From: DIGJ01 sp041821315
Lineage (GTDB): Bacteria; Bacillota; Clostridia; Lachnospirales; Lachnospiraceae
Reading direction: 5' to 3'
NCBI GenBank assembly: GCA_041821315.1
Contig: JBGUEO010000022.1
Coordinates: forward strand, 1 to 64,000
DNA length: 64,000 nucleotides
The notes beneath the pieces are model-generated. The model was given only the letters and a program-made list of their open reading frames with translations. It was not told where the DNA came from and did no database searches. Both the position numbers and the translations under genes were made by a program. This document shows positions 53,628 through 62,706 of the stretch, piece by piece (the stretch's first letter is position 1; each line of letters opens with the position of its first letter).

Positions 53628-54466
53628 TGAATACAATCTATATACTATTAGAAAAAATACTGCCTTTTTCTTTTATGCAGTATGACTTTATGAAAAATGC
53701 ATTTTTGGCAATGCTTATCATAACTCCATTGTTTGGAGTTCTTGGTACAATGATTGTGAATAACCGGATGGCATTTTTTTCGGATGCCCTGGGACATTCT
53801 GCATTTACAGGAATTGCGATTGGTGTCATTTTAGGGTTAATGGACACCAGTATATCGATGGTTTTGTTTGCAGTGGTATTTGCACTTTTACTAAACTGGA
53901 TTAAGCGAAGAAAGACGGTATCAACCGATACAGTGATTTCTGTTTTCTCCTCAATGGGTACCGCACTTGGACTTGTTGTACTATCGCGAAATGGACAATT
54001 TACAAAGTACTCTAACCTTTTGGTGGGGGATATTCTAAGCATTACACCAAGAGAGATTGCGTTACTATTGGCAATCTTTGTTGTCACAATTATTTTTTGG
54101 ACAACTTGTTTTAACTCCTTGCATGGTATGAGCATTAATGAAACATTAGCTAAGAGTAAGGGGATTAAAACGCAGATTTTGGATAATTGTTTTGTTGTCC
54201 TCATTGCATTAATTATTATGTTATCCATAAAGTGGGTTGGTATCTTGATTATAAATGCACTTTTGATTCTTCCTGCGGCAAGTAGTCGAAATTTGGCATC
54301 GAATATGAGGGAATATCATCGTTTTTCAATTGAAATTTCGTTGTTCTCTGGTATCCTGGGGCTTATTTTATCATACTATAACAATACAGCAACGGGTCCT
54401 ACGATTGTGATTGTGGCAGCAATTGTATTTTTCTTAACTTTAATGGCAAAACCATTTGTGAAATAG
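53627..54466 (+). CDS. zinc/manganese-type ABC permease (ZnuB-like)
   Basis: This protein of about 279 residues has eight or nine helices of the ABC-3 type. Family features are NNRMAFFSDALGHSAFTGIA near the start and VGILIINALLILPAASSRNL toward the end. The start ATG 53627 overlaps the ATPase stop (TGATG). A GGGAG site lies about 10 bases upstream. It closes the metal importer operon; ytvI follows after 10 bases. Confidence 0.88.
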   Translation: MNTIYILLEKILPFSFMQYDFMKNAFLAMLIITPLFGVLGTMIVNNRMAFFSDALGHSAFTGIAIGVILGLMDTSISMVLFAVVFALLLNWIKRRKTVSTDTVISVFSSMGTALGLVVLSRNGQFTKYSNLLVGDILSITPREIALLLAIFVVTIIFWTTCFNSLHGMSINETLAKSKGIKTQILDNCFVVLIALIIMLSIKWVGILIINALLILPAASSRNLASNMREYHRFSIEISLFSGILGLILSYYNNTATGPTIVIVAAIVFFLTLMAKPFVK

Positions 54467-54476
54467 GGAGGTATTT

Positions 54477-55598
54477 ATGAGAGGAAAAGATGTTTATATA
54501 AAAATAATGGTTGATTTTTTAATTGCATTAGTTGTAGTACTGTTTATCGTGTTTGCTGTACCAAAAACAATTCGCTTTTTCTTACCATTTGTAATTGGGT
54601 GGATTATAGCAATGATTGCAAATCCAGTGGTGAAATTTTTAGAAAAAAAAGTTAAAATTGTGCGAAAGCATAGTTCGGCAATTTTTATTATAGTGGCGAT
54701 AGCAGCGGTGGTATGTCTTTGTTATTTTGGAATATCCTTTTTAGGGAGACAAATTATTTCTCTTATAAATGACCTCCCAGATTTGTTCAATCGTTTTCAA
54801 ATACAAATTAGCATTACCAAAGAAAATCTTTCGGGCGTCTATCGTGTGATGCCTTCCAATGTACAATTATTTTTGGATGATTTTATCAATAACCTTATGA
54901 AGTATCTAGGAGATGCGATTGGGAATATGAGTCAATTTAGTGCAGCTGATGCAGGGTCTTTGATGAAAAATGTGGCTGAAACATTTTTAATGGCAATCAT
55001 CACAATTATGTCTGCCTATTTTTTTATTGCAGATCGTGACAAACTGCTAAATGGGTTGAAAGATTTGATGCCAGATTCCTTGCAAGAGAGAGCTAACTTA
55101 GTTAAAAATAACTTTGCGATGGCAATTGGGGGCTATTTTAAAGCACAATTTAAGATTATGCTTGTGATCGTTGTTATTTTGTTTGTAGGGTTTGAAATTT
55201 TACAAATTGACTATTCTTTTTTATTGGCGCTCGGAGTTGCTTTTTTGGATTTTCTGCCTGTGTTTGGAACTGGTACAGTGCTTTTTCCATGGGCACTCAT
55301 TGATTTAATCAGTGGTAACTATTTTGAAGCGGCTTGCCTGATTATTATTTATTTAGTGTGTCAGGTGATACGCCAAATTCTTCAACCGAAAATGGTGGGA
55401 GATAGTATTGGACTTAGCCCGTTGGCAACGCTTGTGTTTTTGTTTGTGGGGTATCGGATAAAAGGAGTCCTTGGTATGATTATCGGTATTCCGATTGGAA
55501 TGGCTGTCATTAACTTATATAAGGCAGGCCTTTTTGATAAACTAATCCAAGGACTAAAGATAGTGATTCATGATATTAACGAATTTCGAAAATATTAA
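54477..55598 (+). CDS. ytvI: AI-2E/YtvI-type membrane transporter
   Basis: This 373-residue membrane protein has about seven helices. The UPF0118/AI-2E transporter pattern includes FVIGWIIAMIANPVVKFLEKK and the late FLDFLPVFGTGTVLFPWALI, then GLSPLATLVFLFVGYRIKGV. It matches the YtvI subgroup, which is made during sporulation in Bacillus. Its substrate is unknown. It lies 10 bases after the metal permease gene and ends overlapping the convergent VanZ-like gene by 4 bases. Confidence 0.8.
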   Translation: MRGKDVYIKIMVDFLIALVVVLFIVFAVPKTIRFFLPFVIGWIIAMIANPVVKFLEKKVKIVRKHSSAIFIIVAIAAVVCLCYFGISFLGRQIISLINDLPDLFNRFQIQISITKENLSGVYRVMPSNVQLFLDDFINNLMKYLGDAIGNMSQFSAADAGSLMKNVAETFLMAIITIMSAYFFIADRDKLLNGLKDLMPDSLQERANLVKNNFAMAIGGYFKAQFKIMLVIVVILFVGFEILQIDYSFLLALGVAFLDFLPVFGTGTVLFPWALIDLISGNYFEAACLIIIYLVCQVIRQILQPKMVGDSIGLSPLATLVFLFVGYRIKGVLGMIIGIPIGMAVINLYKAGLFDKLIQGLKIVIHDINEFRKY

Positions 55599-56461
55599 TA
55601 GTAGAAATTAAAAAAACTATATTTGCTACGATCTGCTAAAAAGTCAGTTTGCAGCGAGTGGTTTGAGATGTAATTTAGTAATTGATACAGTAAGATTCCA
55701 ATCAAAAAACCAATCACGTTGTAAAGGTATGTGTCAACAGAAAAGACATTTTTTTGAAACAAGGAGATCAGTTCGGTGGTAATTGGCAATAAGAGAGTCA
55801 GTATGATAATTATTTTTCTACTGGCTTCTTTTAGTAAAATTGCCCCGTAAAATCCAAGTGGTGCGAAAATTAAGACTGTTTTAAAAATGTAAATCAGTAA
55901 TACGGATAATGGCTGATCTAAATAGATACAGTCTTCAACATAGGTTGCAGTTGCCAGAAAAGGAATAAATGGGTTAAAAATCGCAGAGGCACTCGTAGGA
56001 AAGCTGCTTGGGGTAATAAAAAAATGTTTGATAAAGTAAAAAATGTAATATGCCCCAAAGCATATGCTGGTTCTCCAAAAATAAGAGCGAAAATGTACAA
56101 ATCGGGGGCCATGATCTGTAAAATTCCGAAGTAAGCTATAGAGTAAGGGAGCGAGCCAGTTTAGTAAAATTATAAGGGGGAGTTTCTTATCATAAATCAA
56201 AAGATTTCCGGTATGGTAGGTGTAAATAAAAACAGTTGCCCCAACGCTTAGCAACATGCTGATACAAGACTGTAAAAAACAACTTAAATAAGTCAAAGAA
56301 GTCTCAAGATAAATATGACATAAAATTAAATTTAGGAATAATCCAAGGAGCATCGCTCCATAGAGTGTATTTAAAAAGTAATAGCAGCCATATTCGAGAC
56401 CGATTGTAACAATACTAGAAATTGTAATGAACGTTTTGATTTTAATAAAATGGCGGTTCAT
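55595..56461 (-). CDS. VanZ-like membrane protein
   Basis: This 288-residue membrane protein has six to eight helices. The VanZ core lies in the last third: LIFAPLGFYGAILLKE, then LLLPITTELISLFQK and DTYLYNVIGFLIGILLYQLL. VanZ gives low-level teicoplanin tolerance in enterococci, but most such proteins have no tested role. The N-terminal half is an extra set of helices not seen in short VanZ. A GGGGTG site precedes the ATG. Confidence 0.78.
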   Translation of the reverse strand: MNRHFIKIKTFITISSIVTIGLEYGCYYFLNTLYGAMLLGLFLNLILCHIYLETSLTYLSCFLQSCISMLLSVGATVFIYTYHTGNLLIYDKKLPLIILLNWLAPLLYSLLRNFTDHGPRFVHFRSYFWRTSICFGAYYIFYFIKHFFITPSSFPTSASAIFNPFIPFLATATYVEDCIYLDQPLSVLLIYIFKTVLIFAPLGFYGAILLKEASRKIIIILTLLLPITTELISLFQKNVFSVDTYLYNVIGFLIGILLYQLLNYISNHSLQTDFLADRSKYSFFNFYY

Positions 56462-56541
56462 GTGTTCACCCCTTTTTTAATTTTTGTTTCTATGAATAAA
56501 TTTACTACATTTAAAAGAGTTTGTACAGAGGAGATTTAAAT

Positions 56542-57687
56542 ATGAAGCTAATACATACAGGAGATTTACATATTGGTAAGATGATAAGTGAGTATACAAT
56601 GTTGGACGAGCAACGATATATTTTGAATCAAATTGTTGAAATTGCAAAGGAAGAAAAGGTGGATGGGGTTATACTAGCAGGTGATATTTATGATCGTGCA
56701 ATACCGCCTTCAGATGCGGTAAAAGCTTTAAATGATTTTTTGACGGAACTATCAAGAGATGGAATTGCTATCTTCCTTGTAAGTGGAAACCATGATTCTC
56801 CAGAGCGATTGGCCTTTGGAAAAGAATTATTAAAAAATCAAAAACTTTATATTGCTGCAGAATTTTCAAATAAAGTAGAATCAGTTACGTGGACCGATGA
56901 ATACGGTGAAGTAAATTTATATTTACTGCCCTTTGCTAAGCCAGCACTGATGCGTCATTTTGGATACGAAGGGACCACTTATGCAGCCTGTATAAACGAT
57001 GTAATGGAAAAACTGAAAATAGATGAAACGAAGAGAAATCTTTTAGTAACACATCATTTTGTGGCGGGTGGAACCTTAAATATTGAAGAGCCAGAGGCAG
57101 AATATCCAATTAGTGTAGGTGGGATTGATGTGGTTGATTATCAGTGTTTAAAAAAGTTTGACTATGTTGCACTAGGTCATATACACAGAGCGCAGCAGGT
57201 TGGATACGAGACGATTCGTTATTCAGGATCACCGCTTAAATATTCTTTTTCTGAGGTCGATCATGAAAAAAGTGTTGTTTGTATTGAATTAAAGGAAAAG
57301 GGCGATGTTTCTGTGAAAGAAATTTTATTGCGGCCAATGAGAGATTTGCGGGCAATCAAAGGAACTTTAGAAAAATTAACAAATGAAGATGTTGTAAAAG
57401 CTTGTAATCCGGACGATTATCTTAAGGTTACGCTGACTGATACCAAAGAAATCCTTGATCCGATTGGAAAACTTCGTTGCTTTTATCCAAATGTGTGTAA
57501 GCTGATATTAGAAAAGAACATTCACCATGAGACCGAAATAGAAACTATGGCAAAAGAGATGACGAGACGGAGCGTAATCGATATTTTTGAAGAGTTTTAT
57601 GAAAAAGTGACGGATCAAGAATTGGATGAAGTGAGCAAGGATACAATGATTGATGTGATAGAAGCGGTAGGAGGCAGGGAAGAATGA
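56542..57687 (+). CDS. sbcD: exonuclease SbcD (Mre11 type)
   Basis: This protein of about 381 residues is the nuclease subunit of SbcCD, which cuts hairpins and DNA ends. Metallophosphoesterase motifs are HTGDLHIGK, GDIYDRAIP, SGNHDSPERL, VTHHFV and ALGHIHRAQ. ATG 56542 follows AGAGGAG; an earlier in-frame start at 56521 has no site. Its TGA overlaps the sbcC ATG (ATGA). Confidence 0.93.
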   Translation: MKLIHTGDLHIGKMISEYTMLDEQRYILNQIVEIAKEEKVDGVILAGDIYDRAIPPSDAVKALNDFLTELSRDGIAIFLVSGNHDSPERLAFGKELLKNQKLYIAAEFSNKVESVTWTDEYGEVNLYLLPFAKPALMRHFGYEGTTYAACINDVMEKLKIDETKRNLLVTHHFVAGGTLNIEEPEAEYPISVGGIDVVDYQCLKKFDYVALGHIHRAQQVGYETIRYSGSPLKYSFSEVDHEKSVVCIELKEKGDVSVKEILLRPMRDLRAIKGTLEKLTNEDVVKACNPDDYLKVTLTDTKEILDPIGKLRCFYPNVCKLILEKNIHHETEIETMAKEMTRRSVIDIFEEFYEKVTDQELDEVSKDTMIDVIEAVGGREE

Positions 57688-60200
57688 AACCAATTCAACT
57701 AATCATCAGTGGGTGGGGACCTTATCCAAACGAAGAGAGAGTAGACTTTGAACGTATGGAAGCCGGTAGTATGTTTTTGATAACAGGAGCTACGGGAAGT
57801 GGAAAAACAACGATTTTTGATGCGATTACCTATGCAATTTATGGCATGGTGAGTGGAAAAACCAGGGATAAAAATTCGGTGCGAAGTGATTTTGCCAAAG
57901 AAGAAACAGATACGTTTGTTGAACTTATTTTTTCGCATAAGGGTAAGATGATTCGTGTATTTCGTACACCAAGATATGAGCGTAAAAAGAAAAGAGGAGA
58001 GGGATATATTACGCAAAGTGAAACGGCAGAACTTGTAATAGAACAAGAAGCTCCGCTTACAAATTTGAAAGAAGTAAATCAGCGTTTGATTGAAATAATG
58101 GGATTAACCTATGAACAATACAAACAGATTGCTATGGTTGCACAAGGCGAATTTATGGAACTTTTACTAGCAAGTTCAAAAGAAAGAGTTGAAATATTCA
58201 GGAATCTTTTTAAAACTAGTACATACGAACGAATACAGAAAAAATTAACGGAACAGGCAAAACTAAAGTATCAGGAAATACAGGCACTCCGTAATCGGAT
58301 GGAAGAAGCAAGGGCGATGATGGATGGATCAGGAGATGAGCGACTAAGTGAGTTGCAAGAAAAGGAGCATGCATCTTATGAAAAGATAGTAGAAGCATTG
58401 TCTGACTATGTGAAAGCAAACCGAGTGGAAATACGTGAACTGGAAAAACGAATTACAGAACAAGAAAATGATTTAGAAGTGCGAAAAGCAAAAGGACAAT
58501 CGTATTTTGAATTAGCAGGGCGATTAGAAAAACTCAAAAATATGCTTCATATACAAGAGGAAAAGGTAGAAAAAGAAAAAGAGAAGTATGAGGGGGGAAT
58601 GAATCAAAAAAAAGAATTAGAAGATACAATACAAAAGACATCAAAAGAGATAAGCAGCAAAATAGAGTCGCTTCAAAAAGAAAAAGAATATATTCAAAAG
58701 AAGCTTCTTGACTATGTGAATATAGACAGTGAAGAGGGGAGAATACAACTAGATCTTGAGAAAATAAAAAATCAAAAAGAAGGATTCGTTCGTTTATTCG
58801 CCAAAAGAAAGGCGGCAGATAAGCAAGCAGAACAATTAAAGAAGGAACAAGAAGTATATGTAAGAGAGGGAGCAGTACTAAAAGGGCTCAAACGAACCTA
58901 TGCTGAATTGGAAGAACTATATAAGGAAGCAACGATTGGAATTGTGGCGCAGTTGATAGAAGAGGGGAAACCTTGTCCTGTCTGTGGATCGATGGAACAT
59001 CCAGAAGTTGCAACGTTATCCAAAGAAGTTCCAGATGAAAAGGAAGTAAAGCGCTGGAAGGAAAAATGTGAAAAAGAAGAAGCAGTGTTAGAAGAACTCT
59101 ATCAAAGAGCAACGAAGGAAAAGGGTAAGCTGGAGGCCATGGAAAAAGAAATCGTGGAATCACTCGCCCAACTATTTGTTACAAAGGAAACCGTTGTATC
59201 GGTTTATCAGTCTGTTCTTAGTAAGGAAGAAGCATTGGAGCGGCAGAGAAGGGATTGTATCACTAGAAAGAATGAAAAGAAAAATTGGGTGAAGCAGCAA
59301 GAGCAGACAGAAGAAAAATTGGAGCGGCAAACGATAGCAAAAGAGAAAAAACGAGAGGAAGCAGAAGCATTACGGTTGGCAATGATTGAAAAAGTGAACC
59401 GGCAAAAGACGGAGTGGGAGACACAAAGGGCAATCCATCAGCAAAAGGATGAAGAGACAAAAAAATTAAGCAAAGAAGAACGTACACTTTTTAAAAAGTT
59501 GGATATAGAAACACTAAAAGAAGAGATTGTAAATCAGGAGGGAAAACGAAGGGATTTGCAAAAGGAGAAAGAGCTTAAATTATCAAAACAAACAGTGAAT
59601 AAAAATGCGTTGGAATCCATAAAAGAAAAACTATCCATTCTAACGGAGAAAGAAGCGAGGTATGCAATTTATAGCAATTTGGAGAATGTTACACGGGGAA
59701 ACAATAAAGATCGTGTGGTGTTTGAACATTATGTGCTGGCAGCTTATTTTGAGGATGTATTAAAGGCTGCAAACCTACGTTTTGCAGGTATGACAGGAGG
59801 ACGGTATGCGTTAATGAAAGTGCGGAGGGTAATGGATGCGAGAACGACAGATAGTTTGGATTTGGAAGTGCTAGACAACTATACAGGAAAGAAACGATCC
59901 GTTAAGACACTATCAGGAGGAGAATCCTTTAAGGCAGCATTATCGATGGCTCTGGGGCTTTCTGATATCGTACAAAGGAATGCTGGAGGTATCCAGGTCG
60001 AAACATTATTTATCGATGAAGGTTTTGGGAGTCTTGATGAAGAGTCACTGGATCAGGCACTGGAAAGTTTAGTTAAACTTTCGGGACATAACCAGATGAT
60101 TGGAATTATTTCTCATGTGAATGAACTGAAAGAACGAATGGAACATCAGATTGTGGTTGAAAAAGAAAATAACGGAAGTAGAATACTTCCGTTAGCGTAG
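57684..60200 (+). CDS. sbcC: exonuclease SbcC (Rad50 type)
   Basis: This 838-residue ATPase has Walker A GATGSGKTT (35-43), coiled coils at about 185-410 and 450-690, and a zinc hook CPVCG (C431, C434) at the apex between them. The signature is LSGGESF (about 743) and Walker B ETLFIDEGFGSLD (about 772). It works with SbcD. It is 200 or more residues shorter than most SbcC, mainly in the coiled coil arms, but all motifs are present. The end overlaps the convergent lipid kinase gene by 9 bases. Confidence 0.93.
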   Translation: MKPIQLIISGWGPYPNEERVDFERMEAGSMFLITGATGSGKTTIFDAITYAIYGMVSGKTRDKNSVRSDFAKEETDTFVELIFSHKGKMIRVFRTPRYERKKKRGEGYITQSETAELVIEQEAPLTNLKEVNQRLIEIMGLTYEQYKQIAMVAQGEFMELLLASSKERVEIFRNLFKTSTYERIQKKLTEQAKLKYQEIQALRNRMEEARAMMDGSGDERLSELQEKEHASYEKIVEALSDYVKANRVEIRELEKRITEQENDLEVRKAKGQSYFELAGRLEKLKNMLHIQEEKVEKEKEKYEGGMNQKKELEDTIQKTSKEISSKIESLQKEKEYIQKKLLDYVNIDSEEGRIQLDLEKIKNQKEGFVRLFAKRKAADKQAEQLKKEQEVYVREGAVLKGLKRTYAELEELYKEATIGIVAQLIEEGKPCPVCGSMEHPEVATLSKEVPDEKEVKRWKEKCEKEEAVLEELYQRATKEKGKLEAMEKEIVESLAQLFVTKETVVSVYQSVLSKEEALERQRRDCITRKNEKKNWVKQQEQTEEKLERQTIAKEKKREEAEALRLAMIEKVNRQKTEWETQRAIHQQKDEETKKLSKEERTLFKKLDIETLKEEIVNQEGKRRDLQKEKELKLSKQTVNKNALESIKEKLSILTEKEARYAIYSNLENVTRGNNKDRVVFEHYVLAAYFEDVLKAANLRFAGMTGGRYALMKVRRVMDARTTDSLDLEVLDNYTGKKRSVKTLSGGESFKAALSMALGLSDIVQRNAGGIQVETLFIDEGFGSLDEESLDQALESLVKLSGHNQMIGIISHVNELKERMEHQIVVEKENNGSRILPLA

Positions 60201-61136
60201 ATACGTGATTTGCTCTGGTAAGATAGAAAAAGTCAAATGATCGGTTAAGCCAGCATATTCGCCGTCTGTATGTACGACTAAAGGAACGTTTGTTTTTATA
60301 TCAATGGTCTCACAATCAAATGTTTCAAATCCCTTTGCATGGGTGTGCATACCAAATATAACAAGAGGAAGTATAAGGATTGCTTTTAGTTTTGACATAT
60401 TATAGAAAACAGCAATGGATAGTTTGCCATCCGTTGCAACGGCACGCGGTGCCATTTTGAATCCTCCACCTTCGAACGGTTGGTTCATAGCAGCGATGAA
60501 GAAGATACGAGGATAATTTTTTGTAATTACACCATCAATTTGTACTTGAGCGTCCGTTAGCGTATAGTTTATAACTTGTTTGAGTGCAATTAAAACATAA
60601 GTCAGTTTTCCAAGCTTAATTTTATTGAGGAAATTTTTTATCTTTGAATTCAAAGCCTCATAGCATATAGAAGCATCAAAACCAATACCAGCACTAATTA
60701 GGAACTTACGCTCATTTGAGTTAAGAGAATTTGGTGCGCTTTTAGTTGAACTCACATGGCATAAACCTTGATCATAGTGCGATGGTGTATCACTTGTAAG
60801 GATGGAGGTGAGAAGATACATCGGATTTTTTGAAAGATGGATGCCCTTTGCAAAGTCATTTCCTGATCCTGATGGAATAAAGGAAATACTTGCATTTTCG
60901 TAGGAATGAAATCCATTGGCAGCCTCATTTAGTGTGCCATCGCCTCCGACTATTATAATATGTTTTTCTCCATTCAATTGAAGAATTTCCTCAATTAATT
61001 TAGTTGCATGAAATTGACGCTTTGTAAAATAGTATTGATAGGCTATTTTATGTTGATCCATTTCTGTTTTGAGATCATACCATAGATGTTTGCCAAGTCC
61101 ACTTTTGGAAGTGGGGTTTATAATGAAATAATACAT
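60192..61136 (-). CDS. diacylglycerol/lipid kinase of the YegS/BmrU family
   Basis: This 314-residue protein opens YYFIINPTSKSGLGKHLW and has the nucleotide motif VGGDGTLNE (about 63-71), ISFIPSGSGNDFA and a late MNQPFEGGGFKMAP. These are DAGK-catalytic domain marks. It phosphorylates a lipid alcohol such as diacylglycerol, recycling it into phospholipid synthesis; the exact lipid is not readable. AGGGAG lies upstream of the ATG. Confidence 0.88.
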   Translation of the reverse strand: MYYFIINPTSKSGLGKHLWYDLKTEMDQHKIAYQYYFTKRQFHATKLIEEILQLNGEKHIIIVGGDGTLNEAANGFHSYENASISFIPSGSGNDFAKGIHLSKNPMYLLTSILTSDTPSHYDQGLCHVSSTKSAPNSLNSNERKFLISAGIGFDASICYEALNSKIKNFLNKIKLGKLTYVLIALKQVINYTLTDAQVQIDGVITKNYPRIFFIAAMNQPFEGGGFKMAPRAVATDGKLSIAVFYNMSKLKAILILPLVIFGMHTHAKGFETFDCETIDIKTNVPLVVHTDGEYAGLTDHLTFSILPEQITYLR

Positions 61137-61234
61137 AATATCTCCCTTTAATTGTCTTATAGAATAGTGTCATTTATGCTTACACATGTATATTAAGTAT
61201 ACCATAAATTTTCCATTCGTAAAGAAAAAAATAC

Positions 61235-61263
61235 TTGACAAGGAGTAGACAAGTTAGTATAAT
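61235..61263 (+). promoter_or_regulatory. consensus sigma-A promoter of the tRNA-Met gene
   Basis: TTGACA (61235-61240) and TATAAT (61258-61263) are an exact consensus pair 17 bases apart, ending 41 bases before the tRNA. Between them and the tRNA lies a small palindrome (ATCACG with CGTGAT, 61273-61291). Confidence 0.9.
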
Positions 61264-61304
61264 ACATAAGGTATCACGGTTAAAACGTGATGTATCATAC
61301 AGAT

Positions 61305-61378
61305 GGCGGAATAGCTCAGTTGGCTAGAGCACACGGTTCATACCCGTGGTGTCGAGGGTTCAAATCCCCCTTCCGCTA
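61305..61378 (+). tRNA. tRNA-Met, anticodon CAT
   Basis: The 74-base gene folds as a cloverleaf: acceptor GGCGGAA with TTCCGCT (first pair G-T), D stem GCTC with GAGC, anticodon stem CACGG with CCGTG around loop TTCATAC, and T loop TTCAAAT. The T stem GAGGG with CCCCC has one A-C mismatch. No CCA is encoded. The anticodon stem lacks the three G-C pairs of initiators, so it is an elongator Met tRNA or possibly the Ile form with modified C. A terminator follows. Confidence 0.92.
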
Positions 61379-61387
61379 TTAGAATTG

Positions 61388-61412
61388 GGAAGCCAAAGTG
61401 GCTTCCTGTTTT
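61388..61412 (+). terminator. terminator after tRNA-Met
   Basis: An 8-bp perfect stem (61388-61395 with 61399-61406) with a 3-base loop is followed by TGTTTTTG. It starts ten bases after the tRNA. Confidence 0.85.
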
Positions 61413-61455
61413 TGTATATTTTTCGTGGATTATAAAATAAAAGGAGAATGGGACA

Positions 61456-61989
61456 ATGCGAGTTGGAATGGGGTATGATGTTCATCGGTTGGTTGAAAAT
61501 AGATGTCTTATGATAGGTGGAGTAAAGATTCCATATGAAAAGGGATTGCTCGGACATTCAGATGCTGATGTTCTTGTGCATGCTATTATGGATGCACTTT
61601 TGGGTGCAGCGGCACTTGGTGATATAGGTACACATTTTCCGGATACAGATCCGGCTTATGAAGGGGTTTCTAGTATTCAACTATTAGAGCAGGTAGGTAA
61701 GCTTATCGAGAATCAGTTATTTATAGTTGAAAATATTGATGCAACAATTATAGCCCAGAAGCCAAAAATGTCACCATATATCGAAGCCATGCGGGCAAAG
61801 ATAGCAGGTGCATTGTTGATTGAAACCAATCAAATTAATATTAAGGCAACGACAGAAGAAGGGCTTGGGTTTACTGGAACGGGCGAGGGTATCTCATCGC
61901 AGGCAATATGCTCACTTCGTAGTATAAAAGAATATTCCTACAACCCGATGGAATGTAGTGAATGTTCCGGTTGTAGGAATAAAAATTAA
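61456..61989 (+). CDS. ispF: 2-C-methyl-D-erythritol 2,4-cyclodiphosphate synthase
   Basis: This 177-residue MEP pathway enzyme makes the cyclic diphosphate precursor of isoprenoids. Zinc ligands are D8 and H10 (GYDVHRL) and H42 (DVLVHAIMDALLGAAALGD begins just before); GHSDAD is at 33-38. IKATTEEGLGFTGTGEGISSQA is the usual end region, shortened here to its last part. The normal end is near residue 158. The last 20 residues (ending MECSECSGCRNKN) are an addition that comes from translating an overlapping hairpin. AAAAGGAGA precedes ATG. Confidence 0.93.
   Translation: MRVGMGYDVHRLVENRCLMIGGVKIPYEKGLLGHSDADVLVHAIMDALLGAAALGDIGTHFPDTDPAYEGVSSIQLLEQVGKLIENQLFIVENIDATIIAQKPKMSPYIEAMRAKIAGALLIETNQINIKATTEEGLGFTGTGEGISSQAICSLRSIKEYSYNPMECSECSGCRNKN
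61934..61980 (+). terminator. hairpin inside the 3' end of ispF
   Basis: A 12-bp perfect stem (61934-61945 with 61969-61980), with inner pairing GGAA/TTCC, lies within the reading frame. It is followed by AAAAATTAATAATATTTTAG rather than a true T tract, so termination on the plus strand is possible but weak. On the minus strand it would be followed by TTTTT-like sequence only partly. The ispF stop lies beyond it at 61987-61989. Confidence 0.55.
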
Positions 61990-62004
61990 TAATATTTTAG
62001 TTGT

Positions 62005-62691
62005 CTATGGCTTTAAATCCATGTGAACGCGTCCATCTTTGATCTCTACGATGCGATCTGTCTTCTCTGCAATGCGTCGGTCATGCGTAATAATGATAAA
62101 TGTAGTTTTCATTTCTTGATTGATGTTGCGAAGTAGATCATATATTGTTTCCGTTGAATCGGAATCAAGATTACCCGTGGGTTCATCTGCAAGAATTAAT
62201 TTTGGATGGTTGATTAACGCTCTTGCGATGGCGGTTCGCTGTTGCTGTCCTCCAGACATTTTTGTCGCCAAATTATGTTTTACTTTATCCAGTCCTACCA
62301 GTGCTAAGGTTTCCTCAGCCTGCTTTACAATTTCTTTTGAGGCTTTTCCGTTTTTTATTAAATAGGGCATTAAAACATTTTCAAGAGCAGTAAATTCTGG
62401 AAGTAAATAGTGAAATTGAAAAACAAATCCAATGGTATCGTTGCGATAATCAGCTAACTGATTTGCACTCATGGTAGTTACATTTTGTCCAGCAATTAAA
62501 ACATCTCCAGAGGTGGACTTATCAAGCGTTCCTATAATATTAAGAAGCGTGCTTTTTCCACTCCCAGATTGTCCAATAATGGAATTAAACGACCCTTCTA
62601 TAAATGTAAGATTGATGTCTTGTAAGACTTGGGTTTGAATATCAGAACCGTATATTTTGTTTACATGATTCAGTTCAATAATTGTACGCAT
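62005..62691 (-). CDS. ABC exporter ATPase, MacB/LolD type
   Basis: This 228-residue ATPase has Walker A GQSGSGKST, the family's FVFQFHYLLPEFTALENV, signature KMSGGQQQRTAIARAL and Walker B LILADEPTGNLDS. The Q-loop and LDS ending of Walker B are typical of the LolD/MacB/FtsE group, which powers mechanical exporters rather than pumps. It lies 15 bases after its permease gene on the minus strand, with AGGAG before its ATG. Confidence 0.9.
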   Translation of the reverse strand: MRTIIELNHVNKIYGSDIQTQVLQDINLTFIEGSFNSIIGQSGSGKSTLLNIIGTLDKSTSGDVLIAGQNVTTMSANQLADYRNDTIGFVFQFHYLLPEFTALENVLMPYLIKNGKASKEIVKQAEETLALVGLDKVKHNLATKMSGGQQQRTAIARALINHPKLILADEPTGNLDSDSTETIYDLLRNINQEMKTTFIIITHDRRIAEKTDRIVEIKDGRVHMDLKP

Positions 62692-62706
62692 AGGATTCTC
62701 CTTTCT

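Noticed and set aside
53638..54228. 196-codon frame on the minus strand opposite the metal permease gene
   Set aside because: It mirrors a well-supported membrane protein gene, has no ribosome site and its translation shows no family pattern.
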